Positions 1 through 7,695 of a stretch of 64,000 nucleotides of DNA are shown here, one piece after another (position 1 is the first letter of the stretch; every line of letters starts with the position of its first letter). The notes beneath the pieces were generated by a model. The model searched no databases. It was not told the origin of the DNA and was given only the letters and a program-made list of their open reading frames with translations. The DNA is taken from the NCBI RefSeq assembly GCF_020149935.1, contig NZ_CP083757.1, positions 1,736,001 to 1,800,000 of the forward strand. Direction: 5' to 3'. The stretch is from Marinilongibacter aquaticus. GTDB lineage: Bacteria > Bacteroidota > Bacteroidia > Cytophagales > Spirosomataceae. The position numbers and the translations under genes are program-made.

Positions 1-54
1 AATTACAGAACATCAAAAGAAATTTTCGGAGAAAATACTTTAGTGGTTAGGTGA
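1..54 (+). CDS. possible C-terminal end of a gene that starts before the window
   Basis: Frame 1 stays open from the first base to a TGA ending at 54 and would encode a 17-residue tail. The other two forward frames also stay open to stops near 43 and 48, so the frame is not certain. The main support is indirect: a rho-independent terminator follows at 59-90, as expected after a rightward gene. The product cannot be identified. Confidence 0.3.
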   Translation, partial: NYRTSKEIFGENTLVVR

Positions 55-58
55 AGTT

Positions 59-90
59 AAAGCAGTTGTCCTTTGGATGGCTGCTTTTTT
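59..90 (+). terminator. rho-independent terminator
   Basis: AAAGCAG (59-65) pairs with CTGCTTT (81-87) and a T-run follows to 90. It closes the rightward gene cut by the window edge and lies directly against the stop codon of the leftward dipeptidase gene. Confidence 0.6.
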
Positions 91-842
91 TAATTCACTA
101 AAGGATACCGCTCTTTTGCATGGGCCAAACTTGTAGAATTGAAATGCCACCACTCGCTTGTAATGGGATTGAAACCCGCCTCGTGCATGGCGTTTCTCAA
201 AATTATTCTGTTTTCGATGGCCTTGGCCGAAAGCAAACCCTGCTCTTGCATGAGTTTCTCTTTCGACGGATAGGCCAAATTGCCAAAATAGTCGTATTTC
301 GTGCCCATATCCAACAAAGAGTCTGCAGCCGTATCGAAGACAGAAAGGTCGATGGCACAACCGTAATTGTGCAATGAACCGCGGCTCGGATCGGCCACAA
401 AAGAACTTCGCAAACCCACCGGAATGCTATCCAAGGCATGCCAAAGTATTTTCTGAATACGGTGTGGACGCACCGCATCGAAAACATACAATCTGTATTC
501 TGGGTATTTGTCTTGCAATTTTTGATTGGCCACTTTCAGTTTCTCGGCCACATCTTTGGGCAAATATGCTCTTGTGAGCTCTTCATACACATCTGTTCCA
601 AAAAAATTGTCTTCCGTCGAATATTTCAGTTCCACCATCAACGACGGATCCACCGCTTGGATATCCACCAAACCCTGGTCGATTAAACTCTGTTCAAACT
701 GTCCAATTTGTTCTTCTTTTTCAGTTTCAGCAAATGGAGAGTCGTCGACCACTATTTCCACATCTGCATTTTCATCGGTGGCTGGTGCTGTGCAGCACAA
801 AAAGAGGCAGGAAAAGGATACCGCAAGTACAAAGTCTTTCAT
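90..842 (-). CDS. D-alanyl-D-alanine dipeptidase (VanX/DdpX family), lipoprotein
   Basis: A 250-residue peptidase M15D protein predicted to cleave D-Ala-D-Ala dipeptides, either to recycle peptidoglycan fragments or as a nutrient scavenger. The zinc-binding and catalytic signature SxHxxGxAxD is present as SLHNYGCAIDL, and the second motif ExxH is present as EWWH near the C-terminus; a YVFDAVRP stretch upstream fits the family. The start chosen is the ATG at 842, which gives a short hydrophobic signal ending in LFLCC and so a probable lipoprotein in the periplasm or outer membrane; an upstream in-frame ATG would place extra polar residues before the signal. There are no vanA/vanH-like neighbours, so glycopeptide resistance is not indicated. 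It diverges from the SpmA/SpmB gene with 77 bases between the starts. Confidence 0.85.
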   Translation of the reverse strand: MKDFVLAVSFSCLFLCCTAPATDENADVEIVVDDSPFAETEKEEQIGQFEQSLIDQGLVDIQAVDPSLMVELKYSTEDNFFGTDVYEELTRAYLPKDVAEKLKVANQKLQDKYPEYRLYVFDAVRPHRIQKILWHALDSIPVGLRSSFVADPSRGSLHNYGCAIDLSVFDTAADSLLDMGTKYDYFGNLAYPSKEKLMQEQGLLSAKAIENRIILRNAMHEAGFNPITSEWWHFNSTSLAHAKERYPLVN

Positions 843-919
843 TTTCGAAAAGCTATTTCTATATTTCAAATTCATTCGTGCGTTGCAATTTAAACCCAAA
901 AAGGCATTCTTTCTAAAAC

Positions 920-2152
920 ATGGTATTAAACTACGTCTGGGCCGGCTTCTTTATCATTGCCATAGTTGTTGCCTTAATCAAGTGCTTCATTTTTCAGGAT
1001 ACACAGATTTTTGAGCTTCTCGTCAGTGGTGTGTTCGATTCCGCCAAAACCGGCTTTGAGATTTCTTTGGCCCTTACTGGCGTTATGACCCTCTTTTTGG
1101 GCATTCTTAAAATTGGAGAAGAGGCAGGTGCAATTCGTCTGTTGAGCCGAATTATTGGGCCATTTTTCAGAAAGCTCTTTCCCGAAATCCCAGAAAACCA
1201 TCCGGCATTGGGACAGATGATCATGAATTTTTCGGCCAATATGTTGAACTTGGACAATGCCGCCACACCTTTTGGACTTAAAGCCATGGAAAGTTTGCAA
1301 GAATTGAACCCGAGCAAAGACACGGCCTCCAATTCGCAAATCATGTTTTTGGTTTTGCAAACCTCGGGACTCACTTTGATTCCAATTAATATCATGACTT
1401 ATCGGGCTTCGATGGGAGCCGCCGACCCTTCAGATATTTTCATGCCCATTCTGATCAGCACATATTTTGCGACTTTGATAAGCTTGATTTTTGTCATGAT
1501 CAAGCAAAAAATAAACATTTGGGATCGAACCATTCTGCTTTGGCTCAGCGGCCTTACTGCAGCCATTGCCTTACTGATCGGCTACCTTAGCACATTGAGC
1601 CAGCAAGAGGTGGAAACGTTCTCGAAAATTTACAGCAACCTGATCTTGATCGCTGTCATTGTATCTTTTATTGTAGGCGGTTTGATCAAAAAAATCGATG
1701 TTTTCGACACTTTCATTACCGGAGCGAAAGAGGGTTTTCAAGTGGCCGTAAAAATCATCCCCTATCTTGTCGGGATGTTGGTGGCCATCAGCATGTTGCG
1801 AAATTCAGGTGTACTCGACTTCTTTACAGATTCTTTGGCTTGGGTCATTGGCAGCTTGGGATTCGACACGCAGTTTGTCGACGCCCTCCCTGTAGCCATC
1901 ATGCGTCCACTATCGGGCAGCGGAGCCCGCGGATTGATGATCGAGGCCATGGAGAATTACGGTCCCGATTCCTTCTTGGGCAAATTGGTGTGTATTTTTC
2001 AAGGCACTACGGATACCACATTTTATGTAGTGGCCCTTTATTTTGGATCGGTGGGTGTCACCAAAGTGCGGTACGCGATACAATACGGCCTGCTCGCCGA
2101 TTTTGTGGGCGTTGTTGCAGCCATCTTGATGGCCTATATGTTCTTTCTTTAG
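920..2152 (+). CDS. SpmA/SpmB fusion, nucleoside-recognition (Gate) domain membrane protein
   Basis: A 410-residue polytopic membrane protein that joins the SpmA-like half (about residues 1-205) and the SpmB-like half (about 210-410); in spore formers the two are separate spore maturation proteins. Each half carries a Gate domain: the first has the conserved NMLNLDNAATPFGLKAM segment, the second has GAKEGFQVAVKIIPYLVGML and the PLSGSGARG loop. The family is widespread in non-sporulating bacteria and its substrate is not settled; transport of a small molecule is inferred. The ATG at 920 is directly followed by a hydrophobic segment. The stop codon overlaps the end of the convergent small membrane protein by 4 bases. 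Confidence 0.85.
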   Translation: MVLNYVWAGFFIIAIVVALIKCFIFQDTQIFELLVSGVFDSAKTGFEISLALTGVMTLFLGILKIGEEAGAIRLLSRIIGPFFRKLFPEIPENHPALGQMIMNFSANMLNLDNAATPFGLKAMESLQELNPSKDTASNSQIMFLVLQTSGLTLIPINIMTYRASMGAADPSDIFMPILISTYFATLISLIFVMIKQKINIWDRTILLWLSGLTAAIALLIGYLSTLSQQEVETFSKIYSNLILIAVIVSFIVGGLIKKIDVFDTFITGAKEGFQVAVKIIPYLVGMLVAISMLRNSGVLDFFTDSLAWVIGSLGFDTQFVDALPVAIMRPLSGSGARGLMIEAMENYGPDSFLGKLVCIFQGTTDTTFYVVALYFGSVGVTKVRYAIQYGLLADFVGVVAAILMAYMFFL

Positions 2153-2376
2153 TGACGCCTACGATAGCGAGCATGCCTTTGCCTGCTTGCCGAAGGCAGC
2201 TCACAAGACCCTCCCCTGCTGCAGCCTATATTCAGTAGAGCTTGCAAGAAAAAGCCTAGCCCGAGGATATAGAGAAACACATTGTGGTTTGCATAAATTG
2301 CCATGCCCACCCAAACCAGAGAGACCACTAAATGCGTAACTCTAATGAAAGTCCATTTTTTCAAATCTAAATGCAC
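2149..2376 (-). CDS. small two-TM membrane protein with a C-terminal cysteine motif
   Basis: About 75 residues with two hydrophobic segments followed by LNIGCSRGGSC, a Cys-rich end that resembles the short YgaP/DUF2892-like membrane proteins of Bacteroidota. The family resemblance is from memory and has not been searched. The start is uncertain: GTG at 2376 is used here, a TTG at 2397 and a TTG at 2364 are also in frame, and there is no ATG. The last dozen residues are Arg-rich and come from a GC-rich inverted repeat around 2180-2200 that overlaps the SpmA/SpmB stop, so the original C-terminus may have been extended by a repeat. Its 5' end abuts or overlaps the start of the divergent DM13 lipoprotein. 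Confidence 0.5.
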   Translation of the reverse strand: MHLDLKKWTFIRVTHLVVSLVWVGMAIYANHNVFLYILGLGFFLQALLNIGCSRGGSCELPSASRQRHARYRRRH

Positions 2377-2871
2377 GGTACTATGTCTTTTATTCAAATT
2401 AAAAATTCAATCGGCCTGCTGCTCATTTTGTCAGGAACCCTGAGCCTATCCTCTTGCAAAGAAGACAAGAAAATTGTGAACCCGGCCACGCCTATTCCCG
2501 GCCAAAACGGTGGACCCAGTGCAGACTCCTCTTCTGCACAAAACGCAGGAAACGACAAAATAATTTACGAAGGCGAATTTAAAAGCTACGCTCACCATAC
2601 CGCAGGCAAAGCCCAAATCACGCAAAACTCGCAAGGCGACAAACACCTTGTGCTACGCGATTTCGAATACGAATCGGGACCCGACCTGCACATTTATATC
2701 GCAAACGACGAAAAAGCCAATGAGTATGTCGACATCAGCACCGACCTTAAGCCGGGAGATGTGCAATACAGTTTCAGTATGCCTATCAATTTCGACGACA
2801 AGCCTTATGTGATTATTTGGTGCAAGCAGTTTACGGTAAATTTCGGAACGGCCAAATTGGAAAAGCAATAA
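2371..2871 (+). CDS. DM13-domain lipoprotein
   Basis: A 166-residue secreted lipoprotein. The signal peptide ends in LSLSSC (lipobox), followed by a low-complexity linker rich in Pro, Ser, Gly and Asn, then a DM13 domain over about residues 65-166. The domain hallmarks are visible: YEGEFKSYAHHTAGKA at its start, GPDLHIYIA in the middle and VIIWCKQFTVNFGTA at the end, including the single conserved Cys proposed to have a redox role in this family. A redox or electron-transfer role on the cell surface is inferred only. A second ATG at 2383 gives an equally good signal peptide and would avoid overlap with the divergent membrane protein gene. Confidence 0.8.
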   Translation: MHGTMSFIQIKNSIGLLLILSGTLSLSSCKEDKKIVNPATPIPGQNGGPSADSSSAQNAGNDKIIYEGEFKSYAHHTAGKAQITQNSQGDKHLVLRDFEYESGPDLHIYIANDEKANEYVDISTDLKPGDVQYSFSMPINFDDKPYVIIWCKQFTVNFGTAKLEKQ

Positions 2872-2873
2872 AA

Positions 2874-2903
2874 AAATAAACCCCGCCGAGGCAGGGTTTA
2901 TTT
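2874..2903. terminator. bidirectional terminator between the DM13 gene and rng
   Basis: A 10-bp perfect stem, AAATAAACCC (2874-2883) with GGGTTTATTT (2894-2903), sits between two convergent genes. A-runs and T-runs flank it on both strands, so it can end both transcripts. Confidence 0.85.
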
Positions 2904-2904
2904 A

Positions 2905-4461
2905 TCATCCGTTCAATTCAATTTCTTCGCCGAGGGAATTTAGAAAATGAAAGTCTGTCACACCTAGTGAGCTGTCTTTCACCAGCTTCACCCACTTTCT
3001 ATATTTGAAGAACCATTTCATTTGTCGAGACACCAAACCTTCGCGGTAATACGCATACAAGAAGGGATGTAAAATGATGGTGATTTTTCTTTCGTTTTGC
3101 TTCTCAAGCAAATGATCCAAGTGATTTTCCAGCAAATCGGTAACCGCTATACTGGCCTGAATGCTTCCCGTGCCGTTGCAGGTCGGACATTTCTCCTTGG
3201 TTACGATATTCATTTCCGGACGCACCCTTTGACGTGTGATCTGGGCTAATCCAAATTTGGTGATCGGCAATACCGTATATTTCGAACGGTCGGCTTTCAT
3301 CTCCGATTTCAAGGCCAAATTCACCTCTTTGCGGTTTTGTGCCTTTTTCATGTCGATGAAATCGACAACCACAATGCCGCCCATATCCCGTAGCCTCAAC
3401 TGACGGGCAATTTCTTTCGCCGCCTCTAAATTGACATTCAAGGCCGTGGCTTCCTGGTCCTCTTCTTTGGTGGATTTATTTCCGCTGTTCACATCGATCA
3501 CATGCAGAGCCTCGGTGTGCTCAATGATCAAATACCCACCATTCGGAAGGCTCACGGAACGCCCAAAAAGCGATTTCAACTGCTTTTCGATACCATGCTG
3601 TTCGAAAAGCTTGGTTTTTGCAGTGTGCAGTTTGAGGATATTCGCCTTTTCAGGGGCGATTGTCTGCAATAAGGATTTGATTTTCGAGAAATTATTTCTT
3701 GAATCTACGATCACGTTGTCGAAATCGTCGTTCAGCAAATCACGCAACAAAGAGGCTGCCCGATTCATTTCCGACACAATGCGGTCTCTCGGTCTGGCTT
3801 TTTTCAAAGCACGGATACCCGATTCCCACTTCTCCACGCATTCTTCCAAATCCCGCTGCAGCTCATCCAATCCTTTGTTTTCGGCGACCGTCCGCACAAT
3901 GATCCCAAAGTTTTCCGGCTTCACAGAATTCAGCATTTTATGCAAACGCTGCCTTTCCTGCTTGCTGGTAATTTTCTTGGAAATATTGACGGCATTGGCA
4001 AAAGGCACCAAAACCACATAACGCCCTGCTATTGAAATATCGCAAGAAAGACGCGGCCCTTTGGATGAAATGGGCTCTTTCACCACTTGTACCAAGATGG
4101 GTTGCCCCTTGGTCAGCACATCGGTGATCTTCCCCAACTTATCGATTTGGGGTTGCAAACGAAAACCTTTAAGACGCGGGCTAAAGGGTTTTTTATTTTG
4201 AATACCTTTTGTATAGGTGTTTAAAGAGCGAATATTCGGGCTAAGATCATGATAGTGCAGAAATGCATCCTTTTCATAACCTATATCAATGAACGCGGCA
4301 TTTAAACCAGAAACTACTTTTTTTACGGTACCCAAATAAATATCCCCCACAGAGAATTGATTCTCGGCCTGATCGATATGATATTCGATCAGTCTGCGAT
4401 CTTGCATTAAAGCAATACGCTCGCCCTTTTCGGTGGAACTTATATATAATTCGTTGCTCAA
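2905..4461 (-). CDS. rng: ribonuclease G/E (Rne/Rng family)
   Basis: A 518-residue endoribonuclease for rRNA maturation and mRNA decay in the cytoplasm. An S1 RNA-binding domain spans about residues 37-125 (SVGDIYLGTVKKVVSGLNAAFIDIG). The two catalytic metal-binding Asp motifs are present: HVIDVNSGN near residue 322 and GIVVVDFIDM near 365. The Zn-link CPTCNGTG near 424 joins subunits in this family. The long C-terminal scaffold of enteric RNase E is absent, so RNase G is the better name. The start is a TTG at 4461: the N-terminus MSNELYISS is conserved and no ATG or GTG lies upstream before an in-frame stop. A strong stem-loop with a T-run lies about 40-95 bases upstream of this start. Confidence 0.93.
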   Translation of the reverse strand: MSNELYISSTEKGERIALMQDRRLIEYHIDQAENQFSVGDIYLGTVKKVVSGLNAAFIDIGYEKDAFLHYHDLSPNIRSLNTYTKGIQNKKPFSPRLKGFRLQPQIDKLGKITDVLTKGQPILVQVVKEPISSKGPRLSCDISIAGRYVVLVPFANAVNISKKITSKQERQRLHKMLNSVKPENFGIIVRTVAENKGLDELQRDLEECVEKWESGIRALKKARPRDRIVSEMNRAASLLRDLLNDDFDNVIVDSRNNFSKIKSLLQTIAPEKANILKLHTAKTKLFEQHGIEKQLKSLFGRSVSLPNGGYLIIEHTEALHVIDVNSGNKSTKEEDQEATALNVNLEAAKEIARQLRLRDMGGIVVVDFIDMKKAQNRKEVNLALKSEMKADRSKYTVLPITKFGLAQITRQRVRPEMNIVTKEKCPTCNGTGSIQASIAVTDLLENHLDHLLEKQNERKITIILHPFLYAYYREGLVSRQMKWFFKYRKWVKLVKDSSLGVTDFHFLNSLGEEIELNG

Positions 4462-4500
4462 ACCTGAGTTAGAATTAATGGGTTAAAAATTAATTAACAC

Positions 4501-4557
4501 AAAAAAAGCAGTAAACAGACAGGTTGTTGCACAACCCATTTATCTCTGTCAACTGCT
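4501..4557 (-). terminator. nested stem-loop terminator or attenuator in front of rng
   Basis: On the minus strand AGCAGT (4557-4552) pairs with ACTGCT (4512-4507), CTGTC pairs with GACAG inside it, and GGTTGT/ACAACC forms the tip; seven T residues follow at 4507-4501. It lies between the ribosomal peptide gene and rng, so it either ends the upstream transcript or limits read-through into rng. Confidence 0.7.
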
Positions 4558-4598
4558 AGTTTGTTAAAGAAAACTAGTCAAGTATACGCGATACCTGA

Positions 4599-4688
4599 TT
4601 ATTTCTTCTTGTGTCTGTTTTTTCTAAGACGCTTTTTTCTTTTGTGCGTAGACATCTTATGTCTTTTTCTTTTCTTTCCGCAAGGCAT
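4599..4688 (-). CDS. 29-residue basic AURKAIP1/COX24-domain ribosomal peptide (mS38-like)
   Basis: The ORF begins MPCGKKRKRHKMSTHKRKK, continues as RLRKNRHKKK and stops. Seventeen of 29 residues are Lys or Arg and the KRKRHK...THKRKKRLRKNRHKK pattern is that of the AURKAIP1/COX24 family, known in Bacteroidota as very short proteins related to the mitochondrial small-subunit ribosomal protein mS38. It probably binds rRNA in the 30S subunit (inference from the family). It is too short for most gene callers. It lies between the TPR gene (stop at 4797, 108 bases upstream) and the stem-loop that precedes rng. Confidence 0.85.
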   Translation of the reverse strand: MPCGKKRKRHKMSTHKRKKRLRKNRHKKK

Positions 4689-4796
4689 AATTTCAAAAAT
4701 TGAGCCCTTTCCCAAGGGGCGATTAAATAATAATATCTATATCTCTAAACCCTTATTGGGTAAGGGCTAATTTAAATCGAACGGCAAAAGTACAGA

Positions 4797-5609
4797 TTAT
4801 TCGAGACTTTTCAAAGTCTTATCGATCTCATTTTCCAAGACCTCATCCACCCCTAAAGCTTTCACTTGTTGCAAGATAGCTTGGGCTTCTTCCTTTTTCC
4901 CCAATTCAATCAAGCTGTAGGCTTTGCCCAATTGAGCGTTCATATTGCCCGGATCAATACCCAAAACTTCCTCGAAACGCCCCAAGGCTTTATCGTATTG
5001 CCTCGATTGCATAGAAAGAGCCCCCATGCTCATCAAAGCAGGCACATAGCGGGGATTCTCATCCAACACCTGACGAAGCATCATAATCGCCTGCATGGGC
5101 GAGCTCGAGCTCACGTAAGTCATGGCCGTGTTGGTTTTCGCATGAAGTTGTTTTGGATTGATGGCCAAAGCCTTTTGATAAGCTGCCCGGGTAAGATCGG
5201 CCAACTTTTCTTGATTCACTGGATTCAGGCTTAAAGTAAAAGCTTGATAATAGAGATCGCCCGCCGCTAACCACGAAGCCTCGCTGGGCTGCGATACAGC
5301 CAACTGTTCGGCAAAGTATGCGGCACTGTCGAAAAGGTTCTGGCTGGCGAAATACGTGCTCAAGGCCTCGTATTGGGCCTGCTCACCCTTATTCTCTGTT
5401 CTTATTTTTGCTATTTCTGCCAATTGCCCTTCGCTGAGCTTCATATGCTCGTCTGGGGCCTTGGCCTCATTTTTTTCAGAATTTGTGGGTTGACCAGCAG
5501 GCTTTTCATTCTTAATCACGGCCTTGGGCAAAGCATACAATGCTAGGCTTGCTGCCAGTCCTACAACCAATACGATCAAAATATGATTTTTAGCTTTCAA
5601 CCCACTCAT
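4797..5609 (-). CDS. membrane-anchored TPR-repeat protein
   Basis: A 270-residue protein with an N-terminal transmembrane anchor (about residues 9-27) followed by a Lys/Glu/Pro-rich linker and about four tetratricopeptide repeats from residue 75 to 260, for example YDKALGRFEEVLGIDPGNMNAQLGKAYSL. TPRs bind partner proteins; no enzymatic motif is visible. It starts 18 bases after the HU gene and is probably co-transcribed with it. A TPR gene between HU and RNase G is a recurrent arrangement in Bacteroidota as I recall it, but the specific role of the protein is not known to me. Confidence 0.75.
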   Translation of the reverse strand: MSGLKAKNHILIVLVVGLAASLALYALPKAVIKNEKPAGQPTNSEKNEAKAPDEHMKLSEGQLAEIAKIRTENKGEQAQYEALSTYFASQNLFDSAAYFAEQLAVSQPSEASWLAAGDLYYQAFTLSLNPVNQEKLADLTRAAYQKALAINPKQLHAKTNTAMTYVSSSSPMQAIMMLRQVLDENPRYVPALMSMGALSMQSRQYDKALGRFEEVLGIDPGNMNAQLGKAYSLIELGKKEEAQAILQQVKALGVDEVLENEIDKTLKSLE

Positions 5610-5627
5610 TGTTCTCGATGCTGATTT

Positions 5628-5912
5628 TTATTTGATGTTGTCCTTAATCAGCTCAACAAACTCCTTTGAAGGCTTGAAACTTGGTACATGGTGCTCAGGC
5701 ACAGTAACCGTTATCTTCTTTGAGATATTTCTTGCTTTCTTTGCGGCCCTTTTTTTGTTGATAAAGCTTCCGAAACCACGAATATAAAGAGGTTCGCCTT
5801 CACTTAGCGAAGTCTTTACGGTAACAAAAAATGCTTCTAGTGTTGATGATACGCTTGCTTTGTCGATTCCGGTTTTTTCGGAGATTGTTGCAATTGCTTC
5901 TGCTTTAGTCAC
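5628..5912 (-). CDS. HU/IHF-family DNA-binding protein
   Basis: A 94-residue histone-like protein that bends and compacts DNA. The N-terminal dimerisation helices (TKAEAIATISEKTGIDKASV), the GEPLYIRGFGSF turn and the beta-arm containing VPSFKPSKEF are all present. The start is GTG at 5912, since the family usually begins (M)TKA. The C-terminal region matches single-domain HU without an extension. It is the first gene of the leftward HU-TPR cluster and has a clear Bacteroidota-type promoter about 70-100 bases upstream. Confidence 0.92.
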   Translation of the reverse strand: MTKAEAIATISEKTGIDKASVSSTLEAFFVTVKTSLSEGEPLYIRGFGSFINKKRAAKKARNISKKITVTVPEHHVPSFKPSKEFVELIKDNIK

Positions 5913-5978
5913 GGTAAAATTATTTTTTTTAAGTTACACTCTGAGAATAAGAAACTCTCTCATTTTTTAATTGGGGCA

Positions 5979-6010
5979 CAAATATAGATCAAATCCTGTT
6001 CCTTAACCAA
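5979..6010 (-). promoter_or_regulatory. Bacteroidota-type promoter of the HU gene
   Basis: On the minus strand, TTG (6010-6008), a 21-base spacer, and the -7 element TATATTTG (5986-5979) fit the consensus TTG-N19-22-TAnnTTTG. Transcription would start near 5972, leaving a leader of about 60 bases before the GTG. Confidence 0.6.
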
Positions 6011-6099
6011 GAGAAAATTATTTTTTTTTGCCTAACGAATTAATAACAAGATAGTTATGTATACATACGGAATAGTACCAATTTTATATAAGTCCCACT

Positions 6100-7149
6100 A
6101 TGCTTTCTGATAAAATAATACACTGGTACTTGGCCAATAAACGCGATCTGCCCTGGCGGAATACCACAGACCCCTATTGGATATGGCTCTCGGAAATCAT
6201 GTTGCAACAAACACGTGTAGACCAAGGACTTAACTATTTCCTCCGCTTCACAGAAGCCTTTCCGCATATCGAAAACTTGGCACAAGCCGACGAATCACGC
6301 GTGCTCAGGCTGTGGCAAGGATTGGGCTATTATTCAAGAGCCCGTAATTTACACAAGACGGCAAAAATAGTATCAGAACAATACAACGGAAACTTTCCCA
6401 AAGAATACGAGGAAATCAAAAAATTGCCCGGTATCGGAAATTACACCGCCGCAGCTGTCGCTTCCATCGCCTTCAAAAAGCCCCATGCCGTTGTCGATGG
6501 AAATGTATATCGCGTGCTCTCTCGCCTGTTCACAATCGATACGGCAATAGACACCGGAAGAGGAAAAAAAGAGTTTGAAGAATTGGCCAATGCTCTAATC
6601 GACAAGAAAAAGCCCGATTTGTTCAATCAAGGTTTGATGGAAATCGGTGCATTGATCTGCAAACCCAAAAACCCCGACTGCCCAAATTGTCCGCTGCAAA
6701 CTGAGTGCTTGGCCTTCAAGGCGGGCACTATGCTCGAATACCCCACCAAGTCCAGAAAACAGCAAGTTCGCAACCGCTATTTTCACTACCTTTTCATTGC
6801 ATGCGGGGAGCAATTCTACATGCAAAAACGTACAGAAAAGGGCATCTGGCAAAACCTGTATGAGTTTTATCTCATCGAAACCCAAGAACCGCAGCAAAAC
6901 TTAGACAAATTGGAAGAGGCTTTTCCCGATTGGCTCAAAGCCACCAAAACAAGAACCGTAGGCGGAGTTAAAACGTATACACATTTATTGAGTCATCAAA
7001 AAATTCATGCTCAATTTTGGCATTTGATCGTGGACCAAAAGCCCAGTGCATTGAGTCAGAATTTCTTTTCGGATCAGGAATTGGAACAACTGCCAAAGCA
7101 CAAACTGATTGTCCAATATTTATCGGATAGAAGTATCCGAGGCAATTGA
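6100..7149 (+). CDS. mutY: A/G-specific adenine glycosylase
   Basis: A 349-residue base-excision repair enzyme that removes adenine paired with 8-oxoguanine. The N-terminal motif SEIMLQQTRV carries the catalytic Glu. The helix-hairpin-helix/GPD region LPGIGNYTAAAVASIAF leads to VVDGNVYRVLSRLF with the catalytic Asp. The [4Fe-4S] cluster motif C-x6-C-x2-C-x5-C is seen as CKPKNPDCPNCPLQTEC. A C-terminal NUDIX-like 8-oxoG recognition domain occupies about residues 225-345. The ssb gene follows after 22 bases. In many Bacteroidota gldE and gldD lie downstream of mutY-ssb; they are not here. Confidence 0.95.
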   Translation: MLSDKIIHWYLANKRDLPWRNTTDPYWIWLSEIMLQQTRVDQGLNYFLRFTEAFPHIENLAQADESRVLRLWQGLGYYSRARNLHKTAKIVSEQYNGNFPKEYEEIKKLPGIGNYTAAAVASIAFKKPHAVVDGNVYRVLSRLFTIDTAIDTGRGKKEFEELANALIDKKKPDLFNQGLMEIGALICKPKNPDCPNCPLQTECLAFKAGTMLEYPTKSRKQQVRNRYFHYLFIACGEQFYMQKRTEKGIWQNLYEFYLIETQEPQQNLDKLEEAFPDWLKATKTRTVGGVKTYTHLLSHQKIHAQFWHLIVDQKPSALSQNFFSDQELEQLPKHKLIVQYLSDRSIRGN

Positions 7150-7158
7150 ATTCTTTTG

Positions 7159-7166
7159 TAAATTTG
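7159..7166 (+). promoter_or_regulatory. possible -7 element before ssb
   Basis: TAAATTTG matches TAnnTTTG exactly, but it is only 5 bases before the ssb ATG and no TTG is found at the usual distance upstream. It would yield a nearly leaderless ssb transcript, in addition to read-through from mutY. Confidence 0.25.
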
Positions 7167-7171
7167 AAATT

Positions 7172-7627
7172 ATGGCAGGATTAAACAAAGTACTTTTAAT
7201 CGGGAACGTAGGGCAAGACCCCGAAATCAGAACCCTACCCAGCGGAAGCAAAGTGGCTAATTTCTCGATTGCGACCACTGAAAGCTATACCGATCGAAGC
7301 GGACAAAGACAGAGCCAAACCGAATGGCACCGCATCGAAATTTGGGACGGATTGGCCAATGTGGTTGAGCAATATGTGAAAAAGGGCGATCCGCTCTATA
7401 TAGAAGGCAAAATAAAAAATGAAAAATGGACCGATTCAAACGGCCAGGAACGTACAGGTATACGTATTCGGGCTACAGCCATGCAAATGCTCGGCAGAGC
7501 CGATGGCAATGGAGGCGGTTCTTCTGGTGGTTACAGCCAAAATTCAGGCAATTCCGGTTCATCCAATTATTCGGAGCCTAGCCCGCAATTCACTCCGTCG
7601 AATGACGACGACGATCTCCCTTTTTAG
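7172..7627 (+). CDS. ssb: single-stranded DNA-binding protein
   Basis: A 151-residue OB-fold protein that coats single-stranded DNA in replication and repair. The OB domain fills residues 1-108 (LNKVLLIGNVGQDPEIRTL; TEWHRIEIWDGLANVVEQYVKKGDPLYIEGKI). A Gly/Ser/Asn-rich flexible linker follows, and the acidic tip DDDDLPF that recruits partner proteins is intact. The ATG at 7172 was chosen over upstream in-frame codons because the family begins MAG(L)NKV. It is followed by a perfect terminator. Confidence 0.95.
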   Translation: MAGLNKVLLIGNVGQDPEIRTLPSGSKVANFSIATTESYTDRSGQRQSQTEWHRIEIWDGLANVVEQYVKKGDPLYIEGKIKNEKWTDSNGQERTGIRIRATAMQMLGRADGNGGGSSGGYSQNSGNSGSSNYSEPSPQFTPSNDDDDLPF

Positions 7628-7650
7628 ATTTTCAAATTATACTCTTCATA

Positions 7651-7680
7651 GAAAAGACCCGCCTTTCGGCGGGTCTTTTC
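7651..7680. terminator. bidirectional terminator after ssb
   Basis: GAAAAGACCCGCC (7651-7663) pairs perfectly with GGCGGGTCTTTTC (7668-7680) around a TTTC loop. It lies between the convergent ssb and metalloprotease genes and has A/T-rich flanks usable in both directions. Confidence 0.9.
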
Positions 7681-7695
7681 ATTTGCATACTCAAA

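Noticed and set aside
4561-4770. Rightward 69-residue frame rich in Phe and Leu
   Set aside because: It is the antisense of the basic ribosomal peptide and its leader; the Phe/Leu richness mirrors Lys/Arg codons.
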